Source of the DNA: Streptomyces sp. V1I1
GTDB lineage: Bacteria; Actinomycetota; Actinomycetes; Streptomycetales; Streptomycetaceae
DNA length: 64,000 nt
Assembly (NCBI RefSeq): GCF_030817355.1
Contig: NZ_JAUSZH010000001.1
Location: forward strand, 2,164,501 to 2,228,500
Reading direction: 5' to 3'
Both the position numbers and the translations under genes were made by a program. A model generated the notes under the pieces. The model made no database searches. It saw nothing but the letters and a program-made list of their open reading frames with translations, and was not told the origin of the DNA. Numbering within the stretch: the stretch's first letter is position 1; each line of letters opens with the position of its first letter. Below are positions 44,659 to 54,370 of this stretch, piece after piece.

Positions 44659-45765
44659 TTACCGCTCGGAGGCCGCGAGCTGTCCGCACGCTCCGTCGAT
44701 CTCCTGGCCACGGGTGTCGCGGACGGTGACGGGCACGCCATGGGCCGCGATGGCCTCCACGAACGCCTTCTCGTCCTCCGGGCGGGAGGCCGTCCACTTC
44801 GATCCCGGTGTCGGGTTGAGCGGGATCAGGTTCACATGGACCCGCTTGCCCTTGAGGAGGCGGCCCAGCAGATCGCCCCGCCATGCCTGGTCGTTGATGT
44901 CCCTGATCAGTGCGTACTCGATGGAGATGCGGCGGCCGGACTTCTCCGCGTACTCCCAGGCGGCGTCCAGCACCTCCCGTACCTTCCAGCGGGTGTTGAC
45001 CGGGACCAGGGTGTCGCGCAGCTCGTCGTCCGGCGCGTGCAGCGAGACGGCCAGACGGCACTTGAAGCCCTCGTCGGCGAAGCGCAGCATCGCGGGAACC
45101 AGGCCGACGGTCGACACGGTGATGCCGCGCTGCGAGAGCCCGAGCCCGTCCGGCTCGGGGTCGGTGAGGCGGCGGATGGAGCCGACGACCCGCTTGTAGT
45201 TGGCGAGCGGCTCGCCCATACCCATGAAGACGATGTTGGACAGCCGCGCGGGCCCTCCCGGAACCTCGCCGTCACGCAGGGCGCGCATGCCGTCGACGAT
45301 CTGGTGCACGATCTCGGCGGTCGACAGATTGCGGTCGAGCCCGGCCTGCCCGGTGGCACAGAAGGGACAGTTCATCCCGCAGCCGGCCTGGGACGAGATG
45401 CACATCGTCACCCGGTCCGGGTAGCGCATCAGGACGGATTCGACGAGCGTGCCGTCGTGCAGCCGCCACAGCGTCTTGCGGGTGGTGTCGTCGTCGCACG
45501 AGATGTGCCGGACGACCGACATCAGATCGGGCAGCAGCTCGGACGCGAGCTTCTCTCGCGCGGCGGCGGGGATGTCGGTCCACTGGGTGGGGTCGTGAGC
45601 GTACCGCGCGAAGTAGTGCTGCGAGAGTTGCTTGGCGCGGAACGGCTTCTCGCCGATCGCGGCGACGGCGTCCTTGCGCTCGGCGGGCGTGAGGTCGGCG
45701 AGGTGCCGCGGGGGCTTCTTGGCTCCGCGGGGCGCGACGAAAGTGAGTTCTCCGGGCTTGGGCAT
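44659..45765 (-). CDS. rlmN: 23S rRNA (adenine2503-C2) methyltransferase
   Basis: The product has 368 residues from the ATG at 45765. It is a radical SAM enzyme with [17 protein letters not shown] holding the [4Fe-4S] CxxxCxxC cysteines near residue 125, and a late [21 protein letters not shown] with the conserved cysteine for covalent catalysis. RlmN methylates A2503 of 23S rRNA and A37 of some tRNAs. A promoter-like pair lies at 45828-45856. The thi operon begins directly after it. Confidence 0.93.
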   Translation of the reverse strand: MPKPGELTFVAPRGAKKPPRHLADLTPAERKDAVAAIGEKPFRAKQLSQHYFARYAHDPTQWTDIPAAAREKLASELLPDLMSVVRHISCDDDTTRKTLWRLHDGTLVESVLMRYPDRVTMCISSQAGCGMNCPFCATGQAGLDRNLSTAEIVHQIVDGMRALRDGEVPGGPARLSNIVFMGMGEPLANYKRVVGSIRRLTDPEPDGLGLSQRGITVSTVGLVPAMLRFADEGFKCRLAVSLHAPDDELRDTLVPVNTRWKVREVLDAAWEYAEKSGRRISIEYALIRDINDQAWRGDLLGRLLKGKRVHVNLIPLNPTPGSKWTASRPEDEKAFVEAIAAHGVPVTVRDTRGQEIDGACGQLAASER

Positions 45766-45827
45766 GGTGGTACCAGTGTCGCAGAGATACGAAGAAGGCC
45801 CGCCGCCTGTGGACAACGAGCCCCTCA

Positions 45828-45856
45828 CGTATAAAAGCGCAGGTCAAATGGGTCAG
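45828..45856 (-). promoter_or_regulatory. Putative rlmN promoter
   Basis: On the minus strand CTGACC (45851-45856) and TATACG (45828-45833) are separated by 17 bp, about 63 bp before the rlmN start. It overlaps the cdsA stop codon. The spacing and -10 box are good, the -35 moderate. Confidence 0.45.
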
Positions 45857-46971
45857 CCGGACCCGACGAAGATCACCATCAGCAGCCACACCACCGGAGC
45901 CGTGGGCAACAGCGAATCCAGCCGGTCCATGATGCCGCCATGACCGGGCAGCAGCGTGCCCATGTCCTTGATGCCCAGGTCCCTCTTGATCATCGACTCG
46001 CCCAGATCGCCGAGCGTGGCGCTGACCGCGACCGCGAAGCCCAGCAGCAGACCCTGCCACCAGGTGCCGTCGTCGATGAGGAACTGCATGCACAGCGCAC
46101 CCGCGCCCATCGCGAACGCCACCGCGCCGCCGAGGCCCTCGCGGGTCTTCCCCGGGCTGATGCGCGGCGCGAGCTTGTGCTTGCCGAAGCGCCAGCCGAC
46201 GGCGTACGCACCCGTGTCGCTGACCACGGTCAGCACCAGGAAGGTGAGCACCCGCCACGGGCCGTCGTCCGCGGCGAGCATCAACGCGACGAAAGTTGCC
46301 AGGAAAGGAACGTAGAAAGCTGCGAAAACGCCCGCCGTGACGTCCTTCAGATAGCCCTCGGGAGGCTCCGTCATCCGCCAGACCAGCACCGCGAGCGCCG
46401 TGAGCGCCATGGCGACCCAGGCGCCCTCGGCGCCGCGCACATAACCGGCCACGACCATCGCCGCGGCGCCCACCGCGAGCGGCACCAGCGGGGCCTTGAT
46501 CTGCTTCCGCTCCTCCAGCCGCGAAGTGAGTTCCCACAGCCCGACCACGACGGCGACCGCGATCACGCCGACGAACACGGCCTTGACGATGAAGAGCGAC
46601 GCGACGATCACAGCACCAAGACCGACGCCGACCCCTATGGCCGCGCGCAGATCACGGCCGGCCCGTTTCTTCTGCGGCGGCTCGGGTGCCGACGGCGGGG
46701 TGGGCATGGGCTCCTGCGGAATCTCGTCGCGGAACAGGGGGCCACCCAGCCGAGCGGCCCCCCGGTCGCGGTCGTTGCTGTCGTCGCGGTGATCGCGGTC
46801 GTCGCGGTCTTCGGCGTCTCTACCTGCGTCGGGAAAGTCCGGCACGATGGGCATGGGCCGAGTCTGCTGTGCGTCATGCTCATCGTATGCGGGACCCGCC
46901 GGGGCAGGCCCCTGGTCGGGCGGTCCCCAGAAACCGGCTCTCGGCGGGGCCCCCCAGGAAGAGTCGTTCAT
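45853..46971 (-). CDS. cdsA: Phosphatidate cytidylyltransferase
   Basis: The product has 372 residues. About 110 N-terminal residues are hydrophilic with an Asp/Arg-rich run (DRDDRDHRDDSNDRDR) and prolines, unusual compared with the short form. The rest is a polytopic membrane domain ending in the CDS signature KRDLGIKDMGTLLPGHGG then IMDRLDS near residue 345. It makes CDP-diacylglycerol from phosphatidic acid and CTP for phospholipid synthesis. Its start overlaps the frr stop by one base. Confidence 0.93.
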   Translation of the reverse strand: MNDSSWGAPPRAGFWGPPDQGPAPAGPAYDEHDAQQTRPMPIVPDFPDAGRDAEDRDDRDHRDDSNDRDRGAARLGGPLFRDEIPQEPMPTPPSAPEPPQKKRAGRDLRAAIGVGVGLGAVIVASLFIVKAVFVGVIAVAVVVGLWELTSRLEERKQIKAPLVPLAVGAAAMVVAGYVRGAEGAWVAMALTALAVLVWRMTEPPEGYLKDVTAGVFAAFYVPFLATFVALMLAADDGPWRVLTFLVLTVVSDTGAYAVGWRFGKHKLAPRISPGKTREGLGGAVAFAMGAGALCMQFLIDDGTWWQGLLLGFAVAVSATLGDLGESMIKRDLGIKDMGTLLPGHGGIMDRLDSLLPTAPVVWLLMVIFVGSG

Positions 46972-47528
46972 CAGACCTCGAGCAGCTCGGCTTCCTTGTG
47001 CTTGAGCAGCTCGTCCACCTGCGAGACGTACTTCGCGGTGGTGTCGTCGAGCTCCTTCTCCCCGCGGCGGCCCTCGTCCTCGCCGACCTCGCCGTCCTTG
47101 ATCAGCTTGTCGATGGTCTCCTTGGCCTTGCGGCGCACGGAGCGGATCGAGATCTTGGAGTCCTCGGCCTTGGTCTTGGCGACCTTGATGTACTCCTTGC
47201 GGCGGTCCTGCGTGAGCTCCGGGAACACCACCCGGATGATATTGCCGTCGTTGCTCGGGTTGACGCCGAGGTCGGAGTCGCGGATCGCCTGCTCGATGTT
47301 GCGCAGCGCGCTCTTGTCGAACGGAGTCACCACGGCCATCCGCGCCTCGGGAACCGAGAACGAGGCCAGCTGGTTGATCGGGGTCAACGCACCGTAGTAG
47401 TCCGCCACGATCTTGTTGAACATCGCCGGGTGCGCACGTCCGGTGCGGATCGCGGCGAAGTCATCCTTGGCGACCAGGACGGCCTTCTCCATCTTCTCCT
47501 CGGCCTCGAGGAGGGTCTCTTCGATCAC
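46971..47528 (-). CDS. frr: Ribosome recycling factor
   Basis: The product has 185 residues from the second of two consecutive GTG codons (47528), with AGGAG 6 bp before it; this is the standard family length. [30 protein letters not shown] and the C-terminal coiled helix [18 protein letters not shown] are diagnostic. It releases ribosomes from mRNA after termination together with EF-G. It is coupled to cdsA (TGATG) and separated from pyrH by a hairpin. Confidence 0.96.
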   Translation of the reverse strand: MIEETLLEAEEKMEKAVLVAKDDFAAIRTGRAHPAMFNKIVADYYGALTPINQLASFSVPEARMAVVTPFDKSALRNIEQAIRDSDLGVNPSNDGNIIRVVFPELTQDRRKEYIKVAKTKAEDSKISIRSVRRKAKETIDKLIKDGEVGEDEGRRGEKELDDTTAKYVSQVDELLKHKEAELLEV

Positions 47529-47633
47529 CACTTGCTCCTGCGTGTCTTGAGTAGGCCCGGCGTCAAACTGGGCCGGCGGAACCCTGTGTCGCGTCTTCCC
47601 CTGCACGGTGTCCGACCGGCAGGACTTTGTCTA

Positions 47634-47660
47634 TCCCTCGAGGGGGCGTCCCCCGAGGGA
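47634..47660 (-). terminator. Hairpin between pyrH and frr
   Basis: TCCCTCG (47634-47640) pairs with CGAGGGA (47654-47660), and GGGG pairs with CCCC inside. It starts 11 bp after the pyrH stop. Confidence 0.6.
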
Positions 47661-47671
47661 CGTCCCCCGTG

Positions 47672-48454
47672 TCAGGCCCGGGTGCCCTGGTCGCTCACGA
47701 GCGTGCCGATCTTCTCACCCTTGACGGCCCGAGCGATATTGCCCTCGGCGAGCAGTTCGAAGACGAGGATCGGAAGAGCGTTGTCGCGGCAGAGCGTGAT
47801 GGCCGTGGCGTCGGCGACCTTGAGGTTGCGGGAGAGCACCTCGCCGTACTCCAGCGCGTCGAACTTCACCGCGTCGGGGTTGGTCTTGGGGTCGGAGTCG
47901 TAGACCCCGTCGACGCCGTTCTTGCCCATCAGCAGGGCCTCGGCGTCGATCTCCAGGGCGCGCTGCGCCGCGGTGGTGTCGGTGGAGAAGTAGGGCATGC
48001 CCATACCGGCGCCGAAGATGACGACGCGGCCCTTCTCCAGGTGGCGTACTGCGCGCAGCGGGATGTACGGCTCCGCGACCTGCCCCATGGTGATGGCGGT
48101 CTGGACGCGGGAGTCGATGCCCTCCTTCTCCAGGAAGTCCTGGAGGGCGAGGCAGTTCATCACCGTGCCGAGCATGCCCATGTAGTCGGAGCGGGCCCGG
48201 TCCATACCGCGCTGCTGGAGCTCGGCCCCGCGGAAGAAGTTGCCGCCACCGATGACGACCGCGATCTGAGCACCGTCGCGGACAACCGCGGCGATCTCGC
48301 GCGCCATTGCGTGTACGACGTCGGGGTCTACGCCGAGCCCTCCACCGCCGGCAAAGGCCTCACCGGACAGCTTCAGCATGAAGCGCCCGACCTTCTTGAC
48401 GTCGTGGTCGCTCTTGTCGTCGGCAGCCTGTTTGGCGTCCGCGCCCTTGTTCAT
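47672..48454 (-). CDS. pyrH: UMP kinase
   Basis: The product has 260 residues from the ATG at 48454, with GAGGAGA upstream. [31 protein letters not shown], the [14 protein letters not shown] region and [16 protein letters not shown] match bacterial UMP kinases of the amino acid kinase fold. It phosphorylates UMP to UDP. A 12-bp hairpin lies in its 5' leader, 28 bp before the start. Confidence 0.96.
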   Translation of the reverse strand: MNKGADAKQAADDKSDHDVKKVGRFMLKLSGEAFAGGGGLGVDPDVVHAMAREIAAVVRDGAQIAVVIGGGNFFRGAELQQRGMDRARSDYMGMLGTVMNCLALQDFLEKEGIDSRVQTAITMGQVAEPYIPLRAVRHLEKGRVVIFGAGMGMPYFSTDTTAAQRALEIDAEALLMGKNGVDGVYDSDPKTNPDAVKFDALEYGEVLSRNLKVADATAITLCRDNALPILVFELLAEGNIARAVKGEKIGTLVSDQGTRA

Positions 48455-48481
48455 GGAGATCTCCTCGTGCACATACGAAGA

Positions 48482-48525
48482 AGGCCATTGCCGTGGGTTA
48501 CTGGTATCCCTGTCGGCAATGGCCT
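48482..48525 (-). terminator. 12-bp hairpin between tsf and pyrH
   Basis: AGGCCATTGCCG (48482-48493) and CGGCAATGGCCT (48514-48525) are perfectly complementary with a 20-nt loop. It is 90 bp after the tsf stop but only 28 bp before the pyrH start, so it lies within the pyrH leader. Confidence 0.75.
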
Positions 48526-48614
48526 CCTCGTCAGATCTGCGGTCGTCCGGCGCGAGCGCGACCGGCGACTGCGTAAGGAACCCTAGCGGGCTCCCGTGTC
48601 GATCGCTTAACGGG

Positions 48615-49451
48615 TCAGATGCCGACCTTGATGCGCGCGAAGCGCTTCAGCGTGACACCCGCCTCGTCCAGAACCTTCTGGACGGACTTCTTGTTGTCGA
48701 GCGCGTACGGCTGGCCCAGGAGGGTGGCCTCCTTGAAGAAGCCGTTGACGCGACCCTCGACGATCTTCGGGAGGGCGGCCTCGGGCTTGCCCTCGGCGCG
48801 CGTGGTCTCCTCGGCGACGCGGCGCTCGGCCTCGACGACCTCGGCCGGGACGTCCTCACGGGAGAGGTACTTCGGCGCGAAGGCGGCGATGTGCTGCGCG
48901 ATGCCCTTGGCGACGTCGGCGTTCTCCTTGTCGAGCTCGACGAGGACGCCGATCTGCGGCGGGAGGTCAGGCATGGTGCGGTGCATGTACGCGGCTACGT
49001 ACCCACCGGTGAACTGCGCGAAGCGGTCCAGGACGATCTTCTCGCCGAGGTTGGCGTTGGCCTCGTCGACGTACGCCTGGACGGTCTTGCCGGGCTCGAT
49101 CTCGGAGGCGAGCAGCGCCTCGATGTCGGCCGGGGAGGTCGCGGCGACGTGGGCGGCGAGCGCGCCCGCGACGGCCTGGAACTTGTCGCCCTTGGCGACG
49201 AAGTCCGTCTCGCACTTCAGCTCGACGAGGACACCGGAGGTGTTGACGTCCGAGATGAGGGAGACGACGGCGCCGTTCTCGGCGGAGCGGCCCTCGCGCT
49301 TGGCGACGCCCTTCTGGCCCTTGATGCGCAGAGCCTCGACGGCCTTGTCGACGTTACCGTCGGCCTCGTCCAGCGCCTTCTTACAGTCCATCATGCCGGC
49401 GCCGGTGAGCTCGCGGAGCTTCTTGACGTCAGCGGCGGTGTAGTTCGCCAT
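48615..49451 (-). CDS. tsf: Elongation factor Ts
   Basis: The product has 278 residues from the ATG at 49451. The N-terminal UBA-like domain reads [19 protein letters not shown], followed by [12 protein letters not shown], the EF-Tu binding signature. It recycles EF-Tu-GDP. It follows rpsB by 107 bp with a strong hairpin between. Confidence 0.97.
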   Translation of the reverse strand: MANYTAADVKKLRELTGAGMMDCKKALDEADGNVDKAVEALRIKGQKGVAKREGRSAENGAVVSLISDVNTSGVLVELKCETDFVAKGDKFQAVAGALAAHVAATSPADIEALLASEIEPGKTVQAYVDEANANLGEKIVLDRFAQFTGGYVAAYMHRTMPDLPPQIGVLVELDKENADVAKGIAQHIAAFAPKYLSREDVPAEVVEAERRVAEETTRAEGKPEAALPKIVEGRVNGFFKEATLLGQPYALDNKKSVQKVLDEAGVTLKRFARIKVGI

Positions 49452-49499
49452 GTCCTTGAATCTCTCTCGAAAGTCGAAAGTCGAAGATCTACGGGTGAG

Positions 49500-49536
49500 C
49501 GGCGGGGGCCGGTGCTTGTGGCACCGTCCCCCGCCG
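49500..49536 (-). terminator. Strong hairpin between rpsB and tsf
   Basis: CGGCGGGGG-C-CGGTGC (49500-49515) pairs with GCACCG-T-CCCCCGCCG (49521-49536), 15 pairs with one mismatch and a 5-nt loop. It starts 22 bp after the rpsB stop and likely tunes tsf relative to rpsB. Confidence 0.75.
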
Positions 49537-49557
49537 TCAACTACCGAACCTGAGCGG

Positions 49558-50499
49558 TCAGGCCTGCTCGGCGTCCGCGGCCGGCTTCTCGGCCTCGGCG
49601 GCCGGGGCCTCGGCGGCCGGGGCCTCGGCAGCCGGAGCCTCAGCAGCGGGGGCCTCAGCAGCGGCCTCAGCCGGCTTCTCGGCCTCGGCAGCGGCCGGAG
49701 CCTCGGCGTCGTCGGCCTTCTTCTCGCCCTCGAGGAGGTCGCGCTCCCACTCGGCGAGCGGCTCGCCGGCGGCCTTCTCGCCCGGCTTGGAGTCACCGGT
49801 GGCGACGCCGGAACGGGCGATGAGGCCCTCGGCGACGGCGTCGGCGATCACGCGGGTGAGCAGGGTGACGGAGCGGATCGCGTCGTCGTTGCCCGGGATC
49901 TTGTAGTCGACCTCGTCGGGGTCGCAGTTGGTGTCCAGGATCGCGACGACCGGGATGTGGAGCTTGCGCGCCTCACCGACGGCGATGTGCTCCTTCTTGG
50001 TGTCGACGATCCAGACGGCGCTGGGCACCTTCTGCATCTCGCGGATACCACCGAGGGTCTTCTCCAGCTTGGCCTTCTCGCGGGAGAGGACCAGGAGCTC
50101 CTTCTTGGTGAGGCCGGACGCGGCCACATCCTCGAAGTCGATCTGCTCAAGCTCCTTCAGACGCTGAAGGCGCTTGTAGACGGTGGAGAAGTTGGTGAGC
50201 ATGCCGCCCAGCCAACGCTGGTTGACGTACGGCATACCAACGCGCGTCGCCTGCTCGGCGATGGCCTCCTGGGCCTGCTTCTTGGTGCCGACGAACATGA
50301 TGGAGCCGCCGTGTGCGACGGTCTCCTTGACGAACTCGTAGGCGCGGTCGATGTACGACAGCGACTGGAGCAGGTCGATGATGTAGATGCCGTTGCGCTC
50401 CGTGAAGATGAATCGCTTCATCTTCGGGTTCCAACGACGGGTCTGGTGACCGAAGTGGACGCCGCTTTCCAGCAGCTCCCGCATCGTGACGACGGCCAT
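49558..50499 (-). CDS. rpsB: 30S ribosomal protein S2
   Basis: The product has 313 residues with AAGGAGA before the ATG at 50499. The S2 core ([50 protein letters not shown]) fills the first 230 residues. The C-terminal 80 residues are Ala/Glu/Pro repeats (AEAPAAEAP), longer than in most bacteria but seen in Streptomyces. It is the head of rpsB-tsf and is divergent from an M23 peptidase gene. Confidence 0.97.
   Translation of the reverse strand: MAVVTMRELLESGVHFGHQTRRWNPKMKRFIFTERNGIYIIDLLQSLSYIDRAYEFVKETVAHGGSIMFVGTKKQAQEAIAEQATRVGMPYVNQRWLGGMLTNFSTVYKRLQRLKELEQIDFEDVAASGLTKKELLVLSREKAKLEKTLGGIREMQKVPSAVWIVDTKKEHIAVGEARKLHIPVVAILDTNCDPDEVDYKIPGNDDAIRSVTLLTRVIADAVAEGLIARSGVATGDSKPGEKAAGEPLAEWERDLLEGEKKADDAEAPAAAEAEKPAEAAAEAPAAEAPAAEAPAAEAPAAEAEKPAADAEQA
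49598..49700. repeat. Degenerate 15-bp repeats encoding the S2 Ala/Glu/Pro tail
   Basis: Units close to GCCGGGGCCTCGGCG repeat about five times in tandem. They code for (A)AEAPA in the S2 tail. Copy-number variation between strains is likely by slippage. Confidence 0.7.
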
Positions 50500-50757
50500 G
50501 GCCGTATCTCCTTGGATTCTCGGTTATGTCCTGACGCCCCGACGCGCCGTGCCACAAGGGACCGAGGAGCGCGGCCACCGACCTGAAGAGGGTGTGGTGG
50601 CGGGGCGTGCGAAGTCGACCCGGTGACCCGGATCGCCAGAAGAAGTGTACGGGACCGGCGCGGTGCCGGGTGACGGCGCTGTCCACAACCGGTCAGTACT
50701 CCACAGATCGGGACCATGATCCACGCGATTGCGGGGTTCCGCGGGACGGTCTGTGCC

Positions 50758-52245
50758 ATGTACCGCCTCATCCGCAGATTCATCCGCAGACTTCTCGTAC
50801 CTGTAGTCGCCGTTGTCGTTGCCCTTGTCGTTGCCCTACTCATTGTGGGCGCGTCCCCGGCGTCTGCCCTCGATAGCGACCGGAGCTGGCCGGTGGGTCC
50901 GCCGCGGCCCGTGGTGGTACGCGGCTGGGAGCCGCCGGACTCGGCGTACGGGCCGGGGCACCGTGGCGTGGACCTGGCCGCGCCGCCGGGCACCCCGGTG
51001 CGGGCGGCGGCGCCCGGCCGGGTCTCCTTCGCGGGCCGGGTGGCGGGCCGCGGCGTCCTCTCCCTCACCCTCACCGGTACGGGTGAACCGCCGTTGCGCA
51101 CGACGTACGAACCCGTGCGGTCGCTGCTCCCCGAGGGCACGGAGGTGAGCGCCGGCCAGGTGGTGGCGACCGTCGAGCCGGGACCTTCGCACTGTGCGGC
51201 GGGCTGTCTGCACTGGGGGCTGCTGCGCGGCGCAGAGTATCTGGATCCGCTGTCCCTGCTGCCGCCCTGGCTGCTGCGCCGATCGCCGTCCCGGCTGCTG
51301 CCGCTGTTCGGCGGCCCGCCTCTTGAGGCGACTGTCGCTCCGGTCGCCGCACGGGTGGCCGCGCCTGTTCTCGCGGGGGCGTCCGGGACGGCGCTGCACG
51401 CGGCATTGCTGCTGATCATGGCCGCCCTGACGCACCGGGGCCTACGCCGGGCCCGGGAGCCCGGTCGGCCGGGCCCTCCCGGTCCGCGATGGCCTTGCGG
51501 GGTCAGCCCTGCACGCCCCGCAGGGCCATCGACACTGCCGCCTCGGCGATCGCCGACGGGTCCTCCGCCGCGCCGATCTCGATGCGGCGCACCGCGGCGT
51601 CCACCACGCCCTGCAGCAGCATCGCCGCCAGCCGGGGCTGGTCGTGGCCCAGCTCGCCGAGCGCATCCACGATCATCGCGATCAGCCCGCCGTGCGCGGC
51701 ACGGATCTTCTCCCGCGCCCCGGCGTCCAGCTCACTCGCGGAGATCGCGACAACGGCCCGGTGGCGCCGGTCGCCGACGAGCTCCAGCTGCTGGCGTACG
51801 TACGCCTCGACCTTGCCCTCTGCCGTGCCGGCCTCTTGCATCGCGGCCTCGACCTCGGCCGCCCAGACCGGGAAGTCGACCGCGCAGAGCTCCTCGACGA
51901 CAGCGGCGCGCGAGCGGAAGTACTCGTAGACGGAGGACCTGGCCAGGCCCGTGCGCTCGGCGAGGGCGGGGAAGGTCAGCGCCTCCGTACCACCCTCGGA
52001 CAGCAGGGAACGCGCGGCGTCCAGCAGGGCGCCGCGCTGCATGGTCCGGTGCTCGGCCACGGAGGCCGCTCGAATCCTGGGCACGCCTCCACTCTACGGA
52101 TGAGGCAGGGACGATTCAGCGTCAACGTCCGACGTCGGCCAGCTTCGCCCGCAGCTGGAGCACCGACTTCGTATGGATCTGGCTGACCCTGCTCTCCGTG
52201 ACGCCGAGGACATTGCCGATCTCGGCGAGGGTGAGGCCCTCGTAG
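50758..52245 (+). CDS. M23-family peptidase lacking a stop at the expected place
   Basis: The start is the ATG at 50758 ([13 protein letters not shown]), giving a clean signal peptide ([22 protein letters not shown]); ATG 50716 is an alternative. The M23 (LytM/peptidase) domain shows [26 protein letters not shown] and CLHWGLLRG, with the HxxxD and C-terminal histidine zinc ligands. A hydrophobic tail ([18 protein letters not shown]) ends near 51465. The frame then stays open to 52245 through sequence antisense to the tetR and whiG genes; that Arg/Pro/Ser-rich stretch is not believable protein. The real end is probably near 51470-51500. It would cut peptidoglycan cross-bridges outside the cell. 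Confidence 0.65.
   Translation: MYRLIRRFIRRLLVPVVAVVVALVVALLIVGASPASALDSDRSWPVGPPRPVVVRGWEPPDSAYGPGHRGVDLAAPPGTPVRAAAPGRVSFAGRVAGRGVLSLTLTGTGEPPLRTTYEPVRSLLPEGTEVSAGQVVATVEPGPSHCAAGCLHWGLLRGAEYLDPLSLLPPWLLRRSPSRLLPLFGGPPLEATVAPVAARVAAPVLAGASGTALHAALLLIMAALTHRGLRRAREPGRPGPPGPRWPCGVSPARPAGPSTLPPRRSPTGPPPRRSRCGAPRRPPRPAAASPPAGAGRGPARRAHPRSSRSARRARHGSSPAPRRPAHSRRSRQRPGGAGRRRAPAAGVRTPRPCPLPCRPLASRPRPRPPRPGSRPRRAPRRQRRASGSTRRRRTWPGPCARRGRGRSAPPYHPRTAGNARRPAGRRAAWSGARPRRPLESWARLHSTDEAGTIQRQRPTSASFARSWSTDFVWIWLTLLSVTPRTLPISARVRPS
51503..52084 (-). CDS. TetR-family regulator beside whiG
   Basis: The product has 193 residues. The HTH reads [19 protein letters not shown] then [22 protein letters not shown], typical of TetR. 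The C-terminal domain is helical and its ligand is unknown. It starts 38 bp after the whiG stop on the same strand, so it may be read through from whiG. Its 3' end faces the M23 gene, whose frame runs antisense through it. Confidence 0.88.
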   Translation of the reverse strand: MPRIRAASVAEHRTMQRGALLDAARSLLSEGGTEALTFPALAERTGLARSSVYEYFRSRAAVVEELCAVDFPVWAAEVEAAMQEAGTAEGKVEAYVRQQLELVGDRRHRAVVAISASELDAGAREKIRAAHGGLIAMIVDALGELGHDQPRLAAMLLQGVVDAAVRRIEIGAAEDPSAIAEAAVSMALRGVQG

Positions 52246-52958
52246 TAGTAGAGGGTGACGACGGTCTTCTCGCGTTCCGGCAGGGTGTTGATGGCACGCG
52301 CGAGCAGCCGGCGCAATTCCCGGTCCTCGGCCACCTCGACCGGGTTGTCGGCGGCGGTGTCCTCGAGGGTGTCCATCAGGCTGAGCCGGTCGCCGCCCTC
52401 GCCGCCGACGTGCAGCAACTCCTCCAGCGCGACGACGTTGGCCAGCGACAACTGGCTGAAAACCACATGCAGTTCCTCGACCGCGATGCCCATCTCGGCG
52501 GCAACCTCGCACTCCGAAGGCGTGCGTCTCAGCTGCGCTTCGAGCGTGGCGTAGGCGCGCTCCACGGCCCTGGCCTTCTGGCGCACGGAGCGCGGGATCC
52601 AGTCCAGCGCGCGGAGTTCGTCGATCATCGCGCCGCGGATCCGGGTGATCGCGTATGTCTCGAACTTGATGGACCGTTCGATGTCGAACTTCTCGATGGC
52701 GTCAATGAGTCCGAAGACTCCGGAGGAGACGAAGTCCGCCTGTTCGACATTGGGCGGCAGCCCGACGCTCACCCGACCCGCGACGTACTTCACCAGTGGT
52801 GAGTAGTGCAGGATCAACTGCTCCCGCAGCCGCTCGTCACCCGTGGCCTTGTACGACCGCCACAACTCGTCGAGCGACGAGGGAGCGGGGGGCCGCACGG
52901 TGCCACGGGCAGCGGGTGGCACTGCCGCGCGGTCAGACCCGGAGGTGTGCTGGGGCAT
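52122..52958 (-). CDS. whiG: Sporulation sigma factor WhiG (FliA-type)
   Basis: The product has 278 residues from the ATG at 52958, with AAGG upstream; the family is about 280. Region 2 ([39 protein letters not shown]) and region 4 ([38 protein letters not shown]) are intact. WhiG directs RNA polymerase to early sporulation genes in aerial hyphae. A 236-bp gap to dprA upstream should hold its promoter; I could not pick out a firm -10/-35 pair. Confidence 0.95.
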   Translation of the reverse strand: MPQHTSGSDRAAVPPAARGTVRPPAPSSLDELWRSYKATGDERLREQLILHYSPLVKYVAGRVSVGLPPNVEQADFVSSGVFGLIDAIEKFDIERSIKFETYAITRIRGAMIDELRALDWIPRSVRQKARAVERAYATLEAQLRRTPSECEVAAEMGIAVEELHVVFSQLSLANVVALEELLHVGGEGGDRLSLMDTLEDTAADNPVEVAEDRELRRLLARAINTLPEREKTVVTLYYYEGLTLAEIGNVLGVTESRVSQIHTKSVLQLRAKLADVGR

Positions 52959-53194
52959 GCGTTGCCTTGAGCCGTTCTGCTGTGAGGGGGGAGGGGACGA
53001 GCGTCTGGGCCGGAATCGAGGTGAGCGTAGCGTGACTGCGGTGTTGCGGTGGGCGAAGGACGGGGGAACGAACCTGTGCGGGTACCTGCCGTCGCCCATA
53101 CCTTCGAACCGGTGCCGACGTCGCCGGCCCCTCAGGTGTCGCCGACAGGCCTGCAAAGGTCATCGCCATCACCTTTTCACCCGAATGCTCCAGG

Positions 53195-54370
53195 TCAAGG
53201 ACCGCCTCGCCGCGCGTTCGAACCGCCGATCGCGCTGTGCGTCAACTGCCAGCCGTCCCCGTGCCGTTCCACGAAGCCCAGCGAGTGCAGTTCGTACAGC
53301 CTGCCGAGCGTCTCGTCGGTCGTCGTCCCGGCGTCGAGGGCCACCTGCTCCCCGCCGACCGCGCCACGGGCCGGAAGGGCCTCAAGAACCCGTGCGCTCA
53401 TGGGATCCAGCAGATCCCTGGGGAGCACAGGACCACGTCTGTCCGGTGCCAGCTCGCCGATGCCGCCGACCAGCTCGGCCACTTCGTCGGCATCGGTGAC
53501 CAGCACGCCCTCACCACGCAGGAGTTCGTGCACACCGGCCGAGAGCCCGCTGGTGGCAGGCCCTGGAACTCCCATCGTGAAGCGGCCGAGCTTCTGCGCG
53601 CTGCGCGCCGTGGCCAGCGAACCGCTGCGGTACTCGGCCTCGACGACGACGGTGCCCCTGGTCAGCGCTGCGATCACCCGGTTGCGCAGGACGAATCTGC
53701 TGGGCGTGGGATGACTGCCCGGCGCCAACTCCCCGATGACCAGCCCCTGTTCCGCGATGCGCCCGATCAATTCGGCATGGCCGCGCGGATAGACGACATC
53801 GACACCGCAGGCGAGAACGGCGACGGTGGCCCCGCCCGCGGACAGTGCGCCGCGGTGCGCGGAGCCGTCGACCCCGAACGCCGCCCCCGACACCACGACC
53901 CAGCCGCGCTCCGCGAGCCCGGAACCGAGGCTGGCCGCCATGTGTGCCCCGTACGGCGTGCAGGCTCTGGCCCCCACGACGGCGACGGAGCGCAGCGCCC
54001 ATTTCCGCAGGTCGGCCCCTCCTCGCGTCCAGAGTCCGATGGGTCTGGCGTCCCCGAGGTCGTCGAGCTGGGTGGGCCATTCCTGGTCGCCGGGGCAGAT
54101 GAAGCGCCCTTTGACCGCGGCGACCGCCGCCAGATCCCGGTCCGGCTCGGCCGCCACTGCCCGTATCCGGTAGCCCGCCAGCCGCCGCGCCGTGGCCCCG
54201 GCGAGCGCCGCGTCCTTGTGCTCCGCCGAGGTGAGCCGTGCCACGAGCTCCCTGGCCCCGAACTCGCGCAGCCACCGCCCACCGTGCTCGTCGCCCGGCT
54301 CGATCACCCGCGTCAGCGCGGCCCGCGCGATCCGCTCCTGCTCCGCCGTGCCCGCCCCCGATTCGCGCAT
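53195..54370 (-). CDS. dprA: DNA processing protein DprA
   Basis: The product has 391 residues from the ATG at 54370, overlapping the comM stop by one base. The Rossmann core VAVVGARACTPYGAH and SGAAFGVDGSAHRGAL with the late VLRNRVIAALTRGTVVVEA match DprA/Smf. A C-terminal winged-helix-like region follows. DprA loads RecA on single-stranded DNA; Streptomyces is not known to be naturally competent, so a recombination role is likely. Confidence 0.92.
   Translation of the reverse strand: MRESGAGTAEQERIARAALTRVIEPGDEHGGRWLREFGARELVARLTSAEHKDAALAGATARRLAGYRIRAVAAEPDRDLAAVAAVKGRFICPGDQEWPTQLDDLGDARPIGLWTRGGADLRKWALRSVAVVGARACTPYGAHMAASLGSGLAERGWVVVSGAAFGVDGSAHRGALSAGGATVAVLACGVDVVYPRGHAELIGRIAEQGLVIGELAPGSHPTPSRFVLRNRVIAALTRGTVVVEAEYRSGSLATARSAQKLGRFTMGVPGPATSGLSAGVHELLRGEGVLVTDADEVAELVGGIGELAPDRRGPVLPRDLLDPMSARVLEALPARGAVGGEQVALDAGTTTDETLGRLYELHSLGFVERHGDGWQLTHSAIGGSNARRGGP

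Noticed and set aside
50644..50649. TACACT box as an rpsB promoter
   Set aside because: It has the right place (minus strand, about 145 bp before rpsB) but no -35 hexamer at a usable distance, so it was not listed.
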